Origin: CBDCWQ01 sp965223435
GTDB lineage: Bacteria; Myxococcota; Kuafuiibacteriia; Kuafuiibacteriales; Kuafuiibacteriaceae
DNA length: 64,000 nucleotides
NCBI GenBank assembly: GCA_965223435.1
Contig: CBDCWQ010000018.1
Coordinates: 558,001 to 622,000, forward strand
Direction: 5' to 3'
Shown here: piece after piece, positions 42,666 through 51,127 of the stretch
How positions within the stretch are numbered: position 1 is the stretch's first letter
How the letters are laid out: the number at the start of each line of letters is the position of its first letter
Program-made: the position numbers and the translations under genes
Notes under the pieces: model-generated
The model's database searches: none
What the model was told of the DNA's origin: nothing
The model's input: the letters and a program-made list of their open reading frames with translations, nothing else

Positions 42666-43424
42666 CTATGCGTTGAAATCGTCGAGCTGCTGGATGAAGG
42701 AATCGACGTCGGGGAGGTAGGCTACCCGAGCGGGGTCAACGCCCATCTTGTTGAGGCTTGCTCGGGTGGCTTCGATGTTTCGAAGGCCGGTCAACGTGAG
42801 GGCTGTGCAGGGGCGGTCTTCAAGCTGGGTGGTTCCGAGGATGGAACGGTGGAAGGTTTCGTTGTCGGGTTCGGCGCCCAGAACGTCAAGGGCTGCGGTA
42901 CGGATGCCGCGTCGACTGCACTCGGTCAGAATTCTGCCGAGCATCGCGTCGATGATCTCGGCTTCCATGGGGCCGAGTAAGAAGCCGATGATTGCGCGGT
43001 CTTTGAGGTGGATGACGGGCGCGCTGTGCTTGAACGAGAGGATGTGTTTTCGTGCCAAGCGATCGGTCAGCCCCAACTGGTGGGCATCGACCGCGAGTCC
43101 AGAGAGATCTGCGATTTGGGTTTTGAGCTTTTGCCCCTCTTCCTTGGAATCGTTGGTGTGGGCGAGTACTTCTTCTACAACCTGAAGCCTTGAGAGGGTG
43201 AGCGAGGTGGGTTGCCCTTGTCGGCCCATGTTGCGGGCCTGAAAGGCCACCAAACGATGGAGTTCACCTTCGGACCATTCGTTTCCTTGGGCTGCGTCCA
43301 CCACGAGGGGCAGCCACCCCTCGATCTCATGCGCAAATTCGGTTGTCGACGGGCCCGGCCCTAACATGGCCTTGATGCGATGCAGCCAGGTGTCGATCCG
43401 CGCTTGGATGGGCATTTGATCCAT
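42666..43424 (-). CDS. STAS-domain protein (RsbR-like)
   Basis: Starting at ATG 43424 the product has 252 residues; the frame is open to 43568, but the extra residues have no likeness and would leave almost no space to the divergent gshB. The N-terminal half is helical (HEIEGWLPLVVDAAQG, SRLQVVEEVLAHTNDSKEE). The C-terminal half, from about 155, is a STAS fold: PVIHLKDRAIIGFLLGPMEAEIIDAMLGRILTECSRRGIRTAALDVLGAEP resembles RsbR-type STAS domains, which regulate stress sigma-factor or sensory cascades by Ser/Thr phosphorylation. The usual D-S/T-G phospho-loop reads DVLGAEPDNETF, so phosphorylation is doubtful. No kinase or sigma-factor gene is nearby. It converges on the RHS gene with a 3-bp gap. 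Confidence 0.6.
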   Translation of the reverse strand: MDQMPIQARIDTWLHRIKAMLGPGPSTTEFAHEIEGWLPLVVDAAQGNEWSEGELHRLVAFQARNMGRQGQPTSLTLSRLQVVEEVLAHTNDSKEEGQKLKTQIADLSGLAVDAHQLGLTDRLARKHILSFKHSAPVIHLKDRAIIGFLLGPMEAEIIDAMLGRILTECSRRGIRTAALDVLGAEPDNETFHRSILGTTQLEDRPCTALTLTGLRNIEATRASLNKMGVDPARVAYLPDVDSFIQQLDDFNA

Positions 43425-43582
43425 AGGTTCTGGCCGTGGGGCGCAATCAGGGGTATCGCTCCGAAAGGGCTCGTATGTCCAGGAGAATTCGAGTCCGAGT
43501 CGATCGAACCGGACCCTGAGCCCTGCGCCAATCCTCGCTTTCGTGTCTTGACCCCGGCTCGGGTCCATTTCATGAAGACCTG

Positions 43583-44560
43583 ATGGCGAGAAAGTTCGTG
43601 TTCCTTATGGATCCGATCGAGAATGTGGATATTCATGCCGACTCGACGTTTGTGCTGATGCTGGAGGCCCAACGGCGCGGCCATGAGGTCTTGTACGCGC
43701 ACCCGAATCAGCTGCAACTTCGAGGAGCTTCTCCGTGGCTGGTGTGCCAGACGGTTGAGGTCCAAATGGTTGAAGGGAATCACGCTCGTTTCGGTCCGGA
43801 ACAAACCATCGACTTGGGGGAAGTCGATGCGATTTTTATGCGCCGTGACCCGCCCTTTGGCACCGATTATCTCACGGCAACCTACATCCTAGACGCTGTG
43901 GACCGTCGCCGGGTGGTGATGGTGAACGATCCCCAAGGCATTCGCGATTTCAACGAGAAGCTGGCGGCACTGAAGTTTCCCGAATGGATGCCAGAAACAC
44001 TCATTTGCGCATCCGTGGCTCGTTTGGAGGCCTTTGTGGCGCGGGTCAAACGCGCGGTGGTGAAGCCCTTGTTCAACGCCGGAGGCTACGGGGTGATGCA
44101 GCTTCAAGCGGATGACTCCAATGTTCGTCCGGTGCTGGAGCTTTTGACCCGCCAGGGGCAAACGCACGTGGAGTTACAAGCGTTTATTCCTGCCGTGGCC
44201 GAGGGGGACAAACGCATCATTCTTCTCGACGGCCAGCCGATAGGCGCCATCAACCGCCGCCCTGAAGCGGGCGAGTTTCGGGCCAACATGCATGTTGGCG
44301 GTGTGGCCGAGGCCGCGACCCTGACCTCGAGAGAGCGTGAGATCTGCGCCGCCTTGGGGCCGGAACTTTCCGCCCGCGGCTTGGTGCTGGTGGGAATTGA
44401 TGTCATCGGAGGTTTGCTCACCGAAATCAACGTCACCAGTCCCACCGGCCTTCAGGAGATCGGCCGTTTCGACCATCGACGCCTCGAGGCCGAGATCATT
44501 GATTGGGTAGATGCGCGCACCGGAGCCGATAAGCCCATGGCCTCGACGCCCAATGCATGA
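43583..44560 (+). CDS. gshB: Glutathione synthetase
   Basis: The 325-residue ATP-grasp enzyme joins gamma-glutamylcysteine to glycine with ATP, the second step of glutathione synthesis in the cytoplasm. The N-terminal FVFLMDPIENVDIHADSTFVLMLEAQRRGHEVLYA is the hallmark of bacterial GshB. IFMRRDPPFGTDYLTATYILD, VMVNDPQGIRDFNEKLAALKFP, VVKPLFNAGGYGVM, EGDKRIILLDGQPIGAINRRPEAGEFRANMHVGG and INVTSPTGLQEI are the conserved substrate and ATP-binding blocks. Length is normal. The matching gshA is not in the window. It is followed by a 186-bp gap before the crotonase gene, in which I see no gene. Confidence 0.96.
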   Translation: MARKFVFLMDPIENVDIHADSTFVLMLEAQRRGHEVLYAHPNQLQLRGASPWLVCQTVEVQMVEGNHARFGPEQTIDLGEVDAIFMRRDPPFGTDYLTATYILDAVDRRRVVMVNDPQGIRDFNEKLAALKFPEWMPETLICASVARLEAFVARVKRAVVKPLFNAGGYGVMQLQADDSNVRPVLELLTRQGQTHVELQAFIPAVAEGDKRIILLDGQPIGAINRRPEAGEFRANMHVGGVAEAATLTSREREICAALGPELSARGLVLVGIDVIGGLLTEINVTSPTGLQEIGRFDHRRLEAEIIDWVDARTGADKPMASTPNA

Positions 44561-44746
44561 TGAGACGCGTTGGCGCCTCGTGGTTTGAGAGGCCGACAAC
44601 ACCACGAAGGCGGCGCTTGCCGGGTTGCGGACATATTTGGAGGGTAACCACCGGGTGGACGTCGATGTGCGGGTGAAGGCCGGACGTTTGTTCTGAAGTG
44701 TTCAATGGGTCGACTCATGGTCATGAAAGGGTTAGCGTCCGCGCCG

Positions 44747-45526
44747 ATGTCAACGTACGAAAATATCATGGTGGAGGGCGGCGAAGGTGTCGTTCGCATC
44801 ATCATTAACCGCCCTAAGGTCTTGAATGCCCTGAATCGGGCCACGGTTGTGGAGCTCGGCGACGCCATTGACCGGCTCGACCGCGACGTCCGGGTGGTGC
44901 TCCTCACCGGCAGCGGGGATCGCGCGTTTGTCGCGGGTGCCGATATATCCGAGATGATGAGTCTATCGGCCGAAGACGCGGCAGCTTTTTCTCGCGTAGG
45001 TCACGACGTGTTTCAGAAGCTTGAGGCTTTGGATGCGCCTGTGATCGCCGAAGTCAATGGCTACGCACTCGGGGGAGGCTGTGAGCTGATGTTGGCCTGT
45101 GATTTTGCGATTGCTTCTGAGACCGCCCGTTTCGGTCAACCGGAGGTGGGTTTGGGGGTGACGCCGGGGTTTGGTGGCACCGTCCGTCTGGCCCGAAGGA
45201 TCGGCAACGGTCGTGCGCGGCAGCTGCTTTTCACGGGGGATCAACTGAGCGCCGACGAGGCCCTTCGCTATGGGTTGGTGAACGAGGTGGTCGCCCCGCT
45301 TGAACTCCGGGCGCGAGGGGATGCGCTTGCGGCGCGTATTGTCAAAAATGCCCCACGGGCGGTGGCGTTGGCCAAACGCTCGGGTCGGCGTGCCGAGGAA
45401 TCCGATTTTGCCACGGCTTGTCTTTTTGAGCAGCAGATTTTCGGCCTTTGTTTTTCGACCAAAGACCAAAAAGAAGGCATGGGTGCGTTTTTGGAGAAGC
45501 GCTCGCCCCACTGGCTCGGAAAGTGA
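44747..45526 (+). CDS. Enoyl-CoA hydratase (crotonase family)
   Basis: I choose ATG 44747 (MSTYENIMVEGGEGVVRIIINRP), which gives the standard 259 residues; an in-frame ATG at 44705 would add 14. The crotonase hallmarks are complete. INRPKVLNALNRATVVEL and GSGDRAFVAGADI form the oxyanion pocket, GYALGGGCELMLACDFAIAS contains catalytic Glu113, and GQPEVGLGVTPGFGGTVRL contains Glu133. Both Glu residues are present, so hydration of 2-enoyl-CoA to 3-hydroxyacyl-CoA is expected. With two acyl-CoA dehydrogenases directly downstream (6-bp spacing to the first), it forms a short fatty-acid or branched-chain acyl-CoA oxidation unit. The chain-length preference cannot be read from the sequence. Confidence 0.93.
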   Translation: MSTYENIMVEGGEGVVRIIINRPKVLNALNRATVVELGDAIDRLDRDVRVVLLTGSGDRAFVAGADISEMMSLSAEDAAAFSRVGHDVFQKLEALDAPVIAEVNGYALGGGCELMLACDFAIASETARFGQPEVGLGVTPGFGGTVRLARRIGNGRARQLLFTGDQLSADEALRYGLVNEVVAPLELRARGDALAARIVKNAPRAVALAKRSGRRAEESDFATACLFEQQIFGLCFSTKDQKEGMGAFLEKRSPHWLGK

Positions 45527-45532
45527 TGATCC

Positions 45533-46699
45533 ATGGACTTTGAGCTTTCGGAAACTCAAAAACAAGTTCGCGAAATGACACAGGAGTTCGCGCGCGATCG
45601 GGTGCGGCCGCTGTCGGATCAAATCGACAAAGAGGCCGTCTACCCGAAAGATTTGGTCCATCAAATGGCGGAGCTCGGGCTGATGGGCATGATGGTGCCC
45701 GAAGCATCGGGGGGTGCCGGGATGGACGCGGTGTCCTACGCGCTCGCGGTCGAGAATATCTCGTGGGGTTGTGCCAGCACCGGGGTGATCTTGAGCGTCA
45801 ACAACTCGCTCTACTGCGATCCCGTGTCGGCGAATGCCACCGAGGCCCAAAAGGAAGATTGGCTGAAGCCCTTTGCGCGCGGTGTCAAACTGGGGTGTTT
45901 CGGCCTGACCGAGCCCACGAGCGGCTCCGATGCGCAACACATGCAGACCCGGGCCGAAAAAAAGGGCGAGCACTATGTTCTGCGGGGTCAGAAAAACTTC
46001 ATCACCAACGGGCCAGAGGCCGACGCGGCCTTGGTTTTTGCCGCGACCGACCCCAGTGTGGGTTCAAGAGGGATCACGGCTTTTTTGGTCCCGCGTTCGG
46101 CGCCCGGATACGTCGTCGAGAAGCACGACAAGAAGCTTGGTATTCGGGGCTCAGGGACCTGCACCATCAGTTTTGATGAGTGTGAGGTTCACGAATCGAT
46201 GAGGCTCGGCGCCGAAGGGCAGGGCTTTAAGATCGCCATGGCAACCCTCGATGGGGGGCGCATCGGGATTGCGGCCCAAGCGCTCGGGATCGCACGCGCA
46301 GCCTATGAATCGGCGCGGGATTGGGCGAAAGAACGCAAGTCTTTCGGGAAGCCCATCGCCGAACATCAAGCCATTCAGTTCAAGTTGGCGGATATGGCCA
46401 CCGAGCTCGAGGCTGCGCGAATGCTGATTTGGCGTGCGGCGTTCCTCAAAGATTCAGGTATTCGACACAGCCGCGAATCGGCGATGGCGAAACTCTATGC
46501 GAGTGAGGCGGCGATGCGCATCACCACGGAGGCCATTCAGGTTTATGGGGGTTATGGATATATCACCGAATACCCCGTCGAGCGTCATTTTCGAGACGCC
46601 AAGATTACCGAAATCTATGAAGGCACGTCCGAGATCCAGCGGATCGTGATCGCCCAAAATGTACTGAAACACGGCGTCGAAGGCGCCCTTGGTTACTGA
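45533..46699 (+). CDS. Acyl-CoA dehydrogenase (first of pair)
   Basis: A 388-residue flavoenzyme that oxidises acyl-CoA to 2-enoyl-CoA. It shows the acyl-CoA dehydrogenase blocks in order: MDFELSETQKQVREMTQEFARD, CFGLTEPTSGSDA, LRGQKNFITNGPEADAALVFA, LGIRGSGTCTISFDECEV, ATLDGGRIGIAAQALGIA, QVYGGYGYITEYPVERHFRD, and YEGTSEIQR with catalytic Glu363. The Glu position and the length fit short/medium-chain (butyryl-CoA-like) enzymes. It starts 6 bp after the crotonase and ends 10 bp before a paralogue. Electrons would pass to ETF, whose genes are not in the window. Confidence 0.95.
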   Translation: MDFELSETQKQVREMTQEFARDRVRPLSDQIDKEAVYPKDLVHQMAELGLMGMMVPEASGGAGMDAVSYALAVENISWGCASTGVILSVNNSLYCDPVSANATEAQKEDWLKPFARGVKLGCFGLTEPTSGSDAQHMQTRAEKKGEHYVLRGQKNFITNGPEADAALVFAATDPSVGSRGITAFLVPRSAPGYVVEKHDKKLGIRGSGTCTISFDECEVHESMRLGAEGQGFKIAMATLDGGRIGIAAQALGIARAAYESARDWAKERKSFGKPIAEHQAIQFKLADMATELEAARMLIWRAAFLKDSGIRHSRESAMAKLYASEAAMRITTEAIQVYGGYGYITEYPVERHFRDAKITEIYEGTSEIQRIVIAQNVLKHGVEGALGY

Positions 46700-46709
46700 G
46701 GAACGCCTG

Positions 46710-47858
46710 GTGGATTTGTCACTGAGCGAAGAACATGCGCTCATTCGCACAACGGCTCGGCGGTTGGCCGAGGCCGAGCTCTTGCCTCTTGCCCCATCGT
46801 GTGACCGTGAGGCGATCTTTCCCGAGCACCAGATCAAAAAACTTGGCGACAACGGGTTTCTCGCGATGCTGGCGCCCCACGAATTCGGGGGAAGCGAGGC
46901 GGGTGCGGTCGCCTACGCGCTGGCGATGACTGAGGTCGCCCGCTGCTGCGGATCGACGGCGGTCACCATGGCGGTGACCAACATGGTCTGTGACGCCATC
47001 TGTGCTTTTGGGACCGAGGCCCAAAAAAAGAAATACGTCCCAAGGCTCGCGTCGGGCGAATTCTTGGCCGGGTCTTTTTCTCTTTCGGAGCCCGGCGCCG
47101 GCTCCGATGCCGCCAGCCTCACCAGCGTGGCGGAATCGGTGGAGGGTGGGTACCGGCTCCGCGGGAACAAGTGCTGGGTCACCAGTGGTGACCGAGCGGG
47201 TGTCATCTTGTTGATGGCCAAAACCGATGAGGCCGCGGGTGCCCGCGGGATTTCTGCGTTCCTGGTCGAGCCTGATACCCCTGGGCTGACGATCTCTGGG
47301 CCTGAAGACAAGATGGGGCTTCGCGGGTCCAGTACCGTCAGTCTTCACATGGATGGGTTGCGGGTGTCTTCCGAACAGCGCCTGGGACCGGAAGGCGCGG
47401 GTTTTCGGATTGCGATGCGTGCCCTCGATGGCGGACGCATTGGGGTCGCGGCCCAGGCGATTGGACTTTCGACGGCGTGTCTCGAAGCCTCGGCCGGTTA
47501 CGCTCAAGAACGCCAGCAATTCGGGAAGCCGCTCAGCCACTTCCAAGCCATCCAGTGGAAGCTGGCGGACATCGCCACCGAACTCGATGCGGCTCGATTG
47601 ATGGTGCTCCGGGCTGCCTGGCTCAAAGAACACGAGAAACCCTTTAGCCAACGGGCGGCAATGGCCAAGCTGTTTGCCACCGAAGCCGCCAATCGCGCCG
47701 CCCTCGAGGCCGTCCAAATCCATGGGGGTTACGGGTACACCAGCGAGTTTCCGGTGGAGCGTTTTCTCCGCGATCTACGGGTGACCACGATTTATGAGGG
47801 TACGAGCGAAATCCAGCGTTGGGTGATCAGTCGATCGGTGTTGGCGGAGGGGGCCTGA
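46710..47858 (+). CDS. Acyl-CoA dehydrogenase (second of pair)
   Basis: With the start at GTG 46710 (VDLSLSEEHALIRTTARRLAEAE), preceded by TGAGGAAC, the product has 382 residues. A TTG at 46689 is in frame but falls inside the previous gene. It shares the fold and all family blocks with its neighbour: FSLSEPGAGSDAASL, LRGNKCWVTSGDRAGVILLMAKTD, MGLRGSSTVSLHMDGLRV, ALDGGRIGVAAQAIGLS, QIHGGYGYTSEFPVERFLRDLRV and YEGTSEIQR with catalytic Glu363. Two adjacent dehydrogenases of this type probably act on different chain lengths or branched acyl groups. The 191-bp gap after it, before ompH, shows no gene. Confidence 0.93.
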   Translation: MDLSLSEEHALIRTTARRLAEAELLPLAPSCDREAIFPEHQIKKLGDNGFLAMLAPHEFGGSEAGAVAYALAMTEVARCCGSTAVTMAVTNMVCDAICAFGTEAQKKKYVPRLASGEFLAGSFSLSEPGAGSDAASLTSVAESVEGGYRLRGNKCWVTSGDRAGVILLMAKTDEAAGARGISAFLVEPDTPGLTISGPEDKMGLRGSSTVSLHMDGLRVSSEQRLGPEGAGFRIAMRALDGGRIGVAAQAIGLSTACLEASAGYAQERQQFGKPLSHFQAIQWKLADIATELDAARLMVLRAAWLKEHEKPFSQRAAMAKLFATEAANRAALEAVQIHGGYGYTSEFPVERFLRDLRVTTIYEGTSEIQRWVISRSVLAEGA

Positions 47859-48049
47859 ACCCCGTCGTCTCGAACGAACATGGGTTTGCGCTGCGGTCGC
47901 GCTGTCGCTCTGGGTGAAAAAACGCTTGGGCGCGGTGATTTCGTGCGTGCGGGCCCTCACATTGCTTCGCGGGGCTCCCGCGATCGCCGGCTATTGTGGG
48001 AAGGTCGTACTTGACCAGAAGGCCCTGAGGCCCTTAAGGGAGACCCCGA

Positions 48050-48673
48050 ATGATGTGTGCGAGGACAGCTTGGTGGAAGTTTCAGCCCACCTGGCGACAG
48101 ACACCTTCGAGCGTTCCGTCCAGCATCCTACGGATCGCCGTCATGGGACTGTTCGCTCTGTGTTGGGTGGGGGGGCCGAGTTTGGCCTCGGCGGCCCTAA
48201 AGGTGGCGGTGGTCGATGTTCACAAAACCATGAACGCGACCAAACACTGGAAGCAAACGGTGAAGCGCTTGGAAAAGGAGCGCAAAGAGAAACAGGCGGT
48301 CCTCGAGGCCAAGCAGGCAGAGCTCCGGTCCCGCAAAGAAAAACTCGATGCGAAAAAAGCGGTGAGTGATCCGAAAGCAACCTTGCCCGAGCAGGAAGAA
48401 CTTTTTCGAGATGCCCAGCTTCTCACCCAGGCGTTCCTCAAGACGCAAAACGAGCTGGCGGCGACCGAGAAACGTTACACCGACATGATGCTTTCTCGGA
48501 TCGAGCGCGTGGTCAGTGAGCTTTCGCTCGAAGCCGACTACACCTTTGTTTTTGAAATGGGCACCGAAGATGCGCCGAACGTTCTTCATTCCTCCAAGTC
48601 GGTGGACATCACCGACAAGGTGATCCGGCTATACAAAAAGCGCTACAAAGATAAGCCCTTAGCCCTCAAGTAG
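48050..48673 (+). CDS. skp: OmpH/Skp-family periplasmic chaperone
   Basis: The 207-residue precursor has a long n-region and a signal peptide ending about SLASA, followed by LKVAVVDVHKTMNATKHWKQTVKRLEKERKEKQAVLEAKQAELRSRKEKLDAKKA. This is the OmpH/Skp pattern: a small beta body (AVVD) with long coiled-coil arms that hold unfolded outer-membrane proteins in the periplasm. The C-terminal beta segment (DYTFVFEMGTEDAP ... SVDITDKVIRLYKKRY) closes the body. In many Gram-negatives this gene precedes lpxD and fabZ, and the same order is found here, which supports the call. Starts at 48050 and 48053 are both possible. No bamA gene was seen upstream in the window. Confidence 0.85.
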   Translation: MMCARTAWWKFQPTWRQTPSSVPSSILRIAVMGLFALCWVGGPSLASAALKVAVVDVHKTMNATKHWKQTVKRLEKERKEKQAVLEAKQAELRSRKEKLDAKKAVSDPKATLPEQEELFRDAQLLTQAFLKTQNELAATEKRYTDMMLSRIERVVSELSLEADYTFVFEMGTEDAPNVLHSSKSVDITDKVIRLYKKRYKDKPLALK

Positions 48674-48693
48674 GATCGTTTCTTCAAAGCCCC

Positions 48694-49770
48694 GTGAACA
48701 TGAACATCGAGAAGACGGTGGCCGACGTGGCCGTTTACGTGCGGGGTGAGCTCATCCGCGGTGACCCTCACCAAGTGGTGCGCCGCGTGATGTCGACCGA
48801 CGCGGCCGAACCTGATGCCATCACTTTTGTGACTCGGCCCGACTATCTGACAAGTCTCAAGTCGACCCGCGCCTCTGCGGTCTTGCTGGCCCCAGACATG
48901 ATCGGGCGTGAAGACCTTGAACTGCCGGAGGGGGTCGCGATCATCCGCGTAGAAGACGCTTATCTCGCTTTTGCCCAAGCGGCCCAGTTGTTTTCCGGGC
49001 AGGTCCCGAGCCCGGTGGGTATTCATGCCTCGGCGGTCATCGACCCTTCAGCGGTTCTCGAGCCCGATGTTTCAGCGGGACCTTTTGTATACATCGGACC
49101 GCGTGCGCGCATTGGGCGGGGGGTGGTGCTCCATCCAGGGGTGCATGTGGAGGCTGACGCCCAGATTGGCCCGGGCTCGATTCTGTACAACCACGTCGTG
49201 GTTCGACACCAGTGCGAGGTGGGGGCGCGGTGCATTGTGCATCCGGGTGTGGTCGTAGGCTCCGATGGCTTTGGCTTTGCCCAAGACCAAAAGGCGCCTG
49301 CAGGCGGGGCCTCAACCCACGTGAAGATTCCCCAGACGGGCAATGCGGTGCTTGGCGACGATGTTGAAGTTGGGGCCAATACCTGCATTGACCGCGCCAC
49401 ATTCGGAACCACTCGAGTGGGTGCGGGCAGCAAGATCGACAACCTCGTCCAGGTTGCCCACAACGTAGAAGTCGGGCCCGGATGTTTGTTGGTGGCGCAG
49501 TCGGGTGTGGCCGGTTCCGCGCGGCTCGGTGCGCACGTGATTTTGGCGGCCCAGGCTGGGGTGTGTGGCCACGTTCAGCTTGGCGACGGCTGCGTGGTCG
49601 GGGGGCAAGCAGGCGTTCGCGAAGATGTCAAAGCTGGAGCCGATGTGATCGGTAGCCCGGCGGTTTCGAAGTCCGAGTTTTTTCGCCGGGTGGTTCGTTT
49701 GTCCAAGCTTGACGAGCTCTTTCAGCGGGTGAAGAAACTTGAGCGGCTACTTGCGGAGAAGGTTCTATGA
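48694..49770 (+). CDS. lpxD: UDP-3-O-(3-hydroxyacyl)glucosamine N-acyltransferase
   Basis: The 358-residue LpxD adds the second hydroxyacyl chain from ACP to the amine of UDP-3-O-acyl-glucosamine, the third step of lipid A synthesis. A GTG start at 48694 or ATG at 48700 is possible. The N-terminal uridine-binding domain (VMSTDAAEPDAITFVTRPDYL) is followed by left-handed beta-helix hexapeptide repeats from about residue 110 (VGIHASAVIDPSAVLEPDVSAGPFVYIGP). The VGSDGFGFA loop and the catalytic His in LVQVAHNVEVG (about His256) are intact. A C-terminal helix carries LSKLDELFQRVKKLERLL. It overlaps fabZ by 4 bp. Confidence 0.95.
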   Translation: MNMNIEKTVADVAVYVRGELIRGDPHQVVRRVMSTDAAEPDAITFVTRPDYLTSLKSTRASAVLLAPDMIGREDLELPEGVAIIRVEDAYLAFAQAAQLFSGQVPSPVGIHASAVIDPSAVLEPDVSAGPFVYIGPRARIGRGVVLHPGVHVEADAQIGPGSILYNHVVVRHQCEVGARCIVHPGVVVGSDGFGFAQDQKAPAGGASTHVKIPQTGNAVLGDDVEVGANTCIDRATFGTTRVGAGSKIDNLVQVAHNVEVGPGCLLVAQSGVAGSARLGAHVILAAQAGVCGHVQLGDGCVVGGQAGVREDVKAGADVIGSPAVSKSEFFRRVVRLSKLDELFQRVKKLERLLAEKVL

Positions 49771-50261
49771 CCACGACTTTGACCATCAACCAAATCAAGC
49801 AGTACCTCCCGCACCGATATCCGTTCCTGTTTGTCGATACGGTTGAGGATGTGGTGCCGGGGGAACATATCCGGTGCAAAAAGGCGGTTACGGGCAACGA
49901 GGCCGTTTTTGAAGGGCATTTTCCCGGGAACCCGGTTTTGCCTGGTGTGATTCAGATCGAAGCGATGGGGCAAGCGGGTGCGCTTTTGGCGATCTTGAGC
50001 GGCGCCGATTTGGACGACAGCAAATCGATTTATGTGGCGAGTATCACCGATTGTCGCTTTCGAAAGCCGGTGGTGCCGGGAGACCTGATGGAGCTTCGCG
50101 CCAAGGTTCTTCGGCATCGGCTTGGTACCTGGAAACTGGGCTGTGAGGTCCACGTTGCGGGTGCCCTGGTGAGCTCGGCAACGATCACCGCGACCTCTGG
50201 CCCGAGGGTGGCTTCGCCTCCGCTTCCGCCGACCCTCCGTCCACCGATTTACGGGTCTTAG
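49767..50261 (+). CDS. fabZ: 3-hydroxyacyl-ACP dehydratase FabZ
   Basis: FabZ dehydrates 3-hydroxyacyl-ACP to trans-2-enoyl-ACP in fatty-acid elongation and competes with LpxA/LpxD for hydroxyacyl-ACP. The 164-residue protein shows LPHRYPFLFVDTVEDVVPG and the catalytic block GHFPGNPVLPGVIQIEAMGQ with His51 and Glu65. VPGDLMELRAKVLRHRLGTWKLGCEV completes the hot-dog fold. The C-terminal tail of about 18 residues (VASPPLPPTLRPPIYGS) is a Pro-rich extension past the usual end. The start ATG overlaps lpxD by 4 bp, the common gene order for balancing lipid A and fatty-acid synthesis. Confidence 0.96.
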   Translation: MTTTLTINQIKQYLPHRYPFLFVDTVEDVVPGEHIRCKKAVTGNEAVFEGHFPGNPVLPGVIQIEAMGQAGALLAILSGADLDDSKSIYVASITDCRFRKPVVPGDLMELRAKVLRHRLGTWKLGCEVHVAGALVSSATITATSGPRVASPPLPPTLRPPIYGS

Positions 50262-50269
50262 GTGCTCCG

Positions 50270-51124
50270 ATGCACGAAGTGAAGAACACCCCGGGTCTCG
50301 TGGAAGCATCAGAGGTTCATCCCGCTGCTGTGGTGCACTCGGATGCCGAGCTTGGCCCCGGTGTCAAGATTGGTCCATTTGCGGTTGTGGGGCCTTCGGT
50401 CAAGCTGGGGCGAGGTGTGCATATTCATGCCCACGCGGTGGTGGATGGCGACACGACCTTGGGAGAGCATGCCGAAGTCTTTCCGCACGCGGCCATTGGG
50501 CTAAGACCACAAGACCTCAAGTACGATGGCTCCAAAACCAAGCTCATCATCGGTGCCCGAACGGTGCTGAGGGAAGGGGTGACGGTTCAGCCGGGAAGTA
50601 CGGGAGAGGGCTGTGGCGTAACCCAGGTCGGATCCGACTGTTTGGTCATGGCCTATTCCCACATCGCCCACGATTGTGTGGTGGGTGACCGGGTGGTGGT
50701 GGCCAACGGGACCCAAATCGCGGGGCACTGCGTCATCGGCGACCGCGCGATTTTGGGTGGTGTGACCACCGTACATCAGTTTGTACGCGTGGGTGCTTAT
50801 GCCATCACCGGTGCGTCCAGTCGGGTGTTGCAAGATATTCCGCCGTTTGTCATGGCGGATGGCCATCCAGCCCGTTTGTTTGGACTCAACAGCATCGGAC
50901 TCCGGCGCGCTGGGTTTTCAGACGAAGCCCGCCGGGCGCTCAAACGTGCTTATCGGCAGCTGTTCTTGAATGGCGCTTACCGTGAAGCGCTCGCCGAGCT
51001 CGAGCAGACCTCGTCATCGGATCAAGTGCGGTTTCTCTGTCGTTTTCTTCGAGGCACGCAGCGGGGCATCACGCGGGCGTCTCAAAAAGCCGAGCTCGGG
51101 GTGTCTCCAGACGGTTCAGTGTGA
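50270..51124 (+). CDS. lpxA: UDP-N-acetylglucosamine acyltransferase
   Basis: LpxA transfers a 3-hydroxyacyl chain from ACP to the 3-OH of UDP-GlcNAc, the first step of lipid A synthesis. The 284 residues form a left-handed beta helix of hexapeptide repeats (VHPAAVVHSDAELGPGVKIGPFAVVGP). GLRPQDLKYDGSKTKLIIG and TVLREGVTVQPGSTGEG form the donor and acceptor sites, and MAYSHIAHDCVVGD holds catalytic His134 (equivalent to E. coli His125). The C-terminal helical domain begins at LNSIGLRRAGFSDEA. The start is 8 bp after fabZ, and lpxB follows after 3 bp. A short extra N-terminal stretch of about ten residues precedes the first repeat. Confidence 0.96.
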   Translation: MHEVKNTPGLVEASEVHPAAVVHSDAELGPGVKIGPFAVVGPSVKLGRGVHIHAHAVVDGDTTLGEHAEVFPHAAIGLRPQDLKYDGSKTKLIIGARTVLREGVTVQPGSTGEGCGVTQVGSDCLVMAYSHIAHDCVVGDRVVVANGTQIAGHCVIGDRAILGGVTTVHQFVRVGAYAITGASSRVLQDIPPFVMADGHPARLFGLNSIGLRRAGFSDEARRALKRAYRQLFLNGAYREALAELEQTSSSDQVRFLCRFLRGTQRGITRASQKAELGVSPDGSV

Positions 51125-51127
51125 ACC

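Noticed and set aside
43425..43568. N-terminal extension of the STAS protein
   Set aside because: It has no likeness to known STAS regulators and would leave only 14 bp to the divergent gshB start; proteomic data could overturn this.
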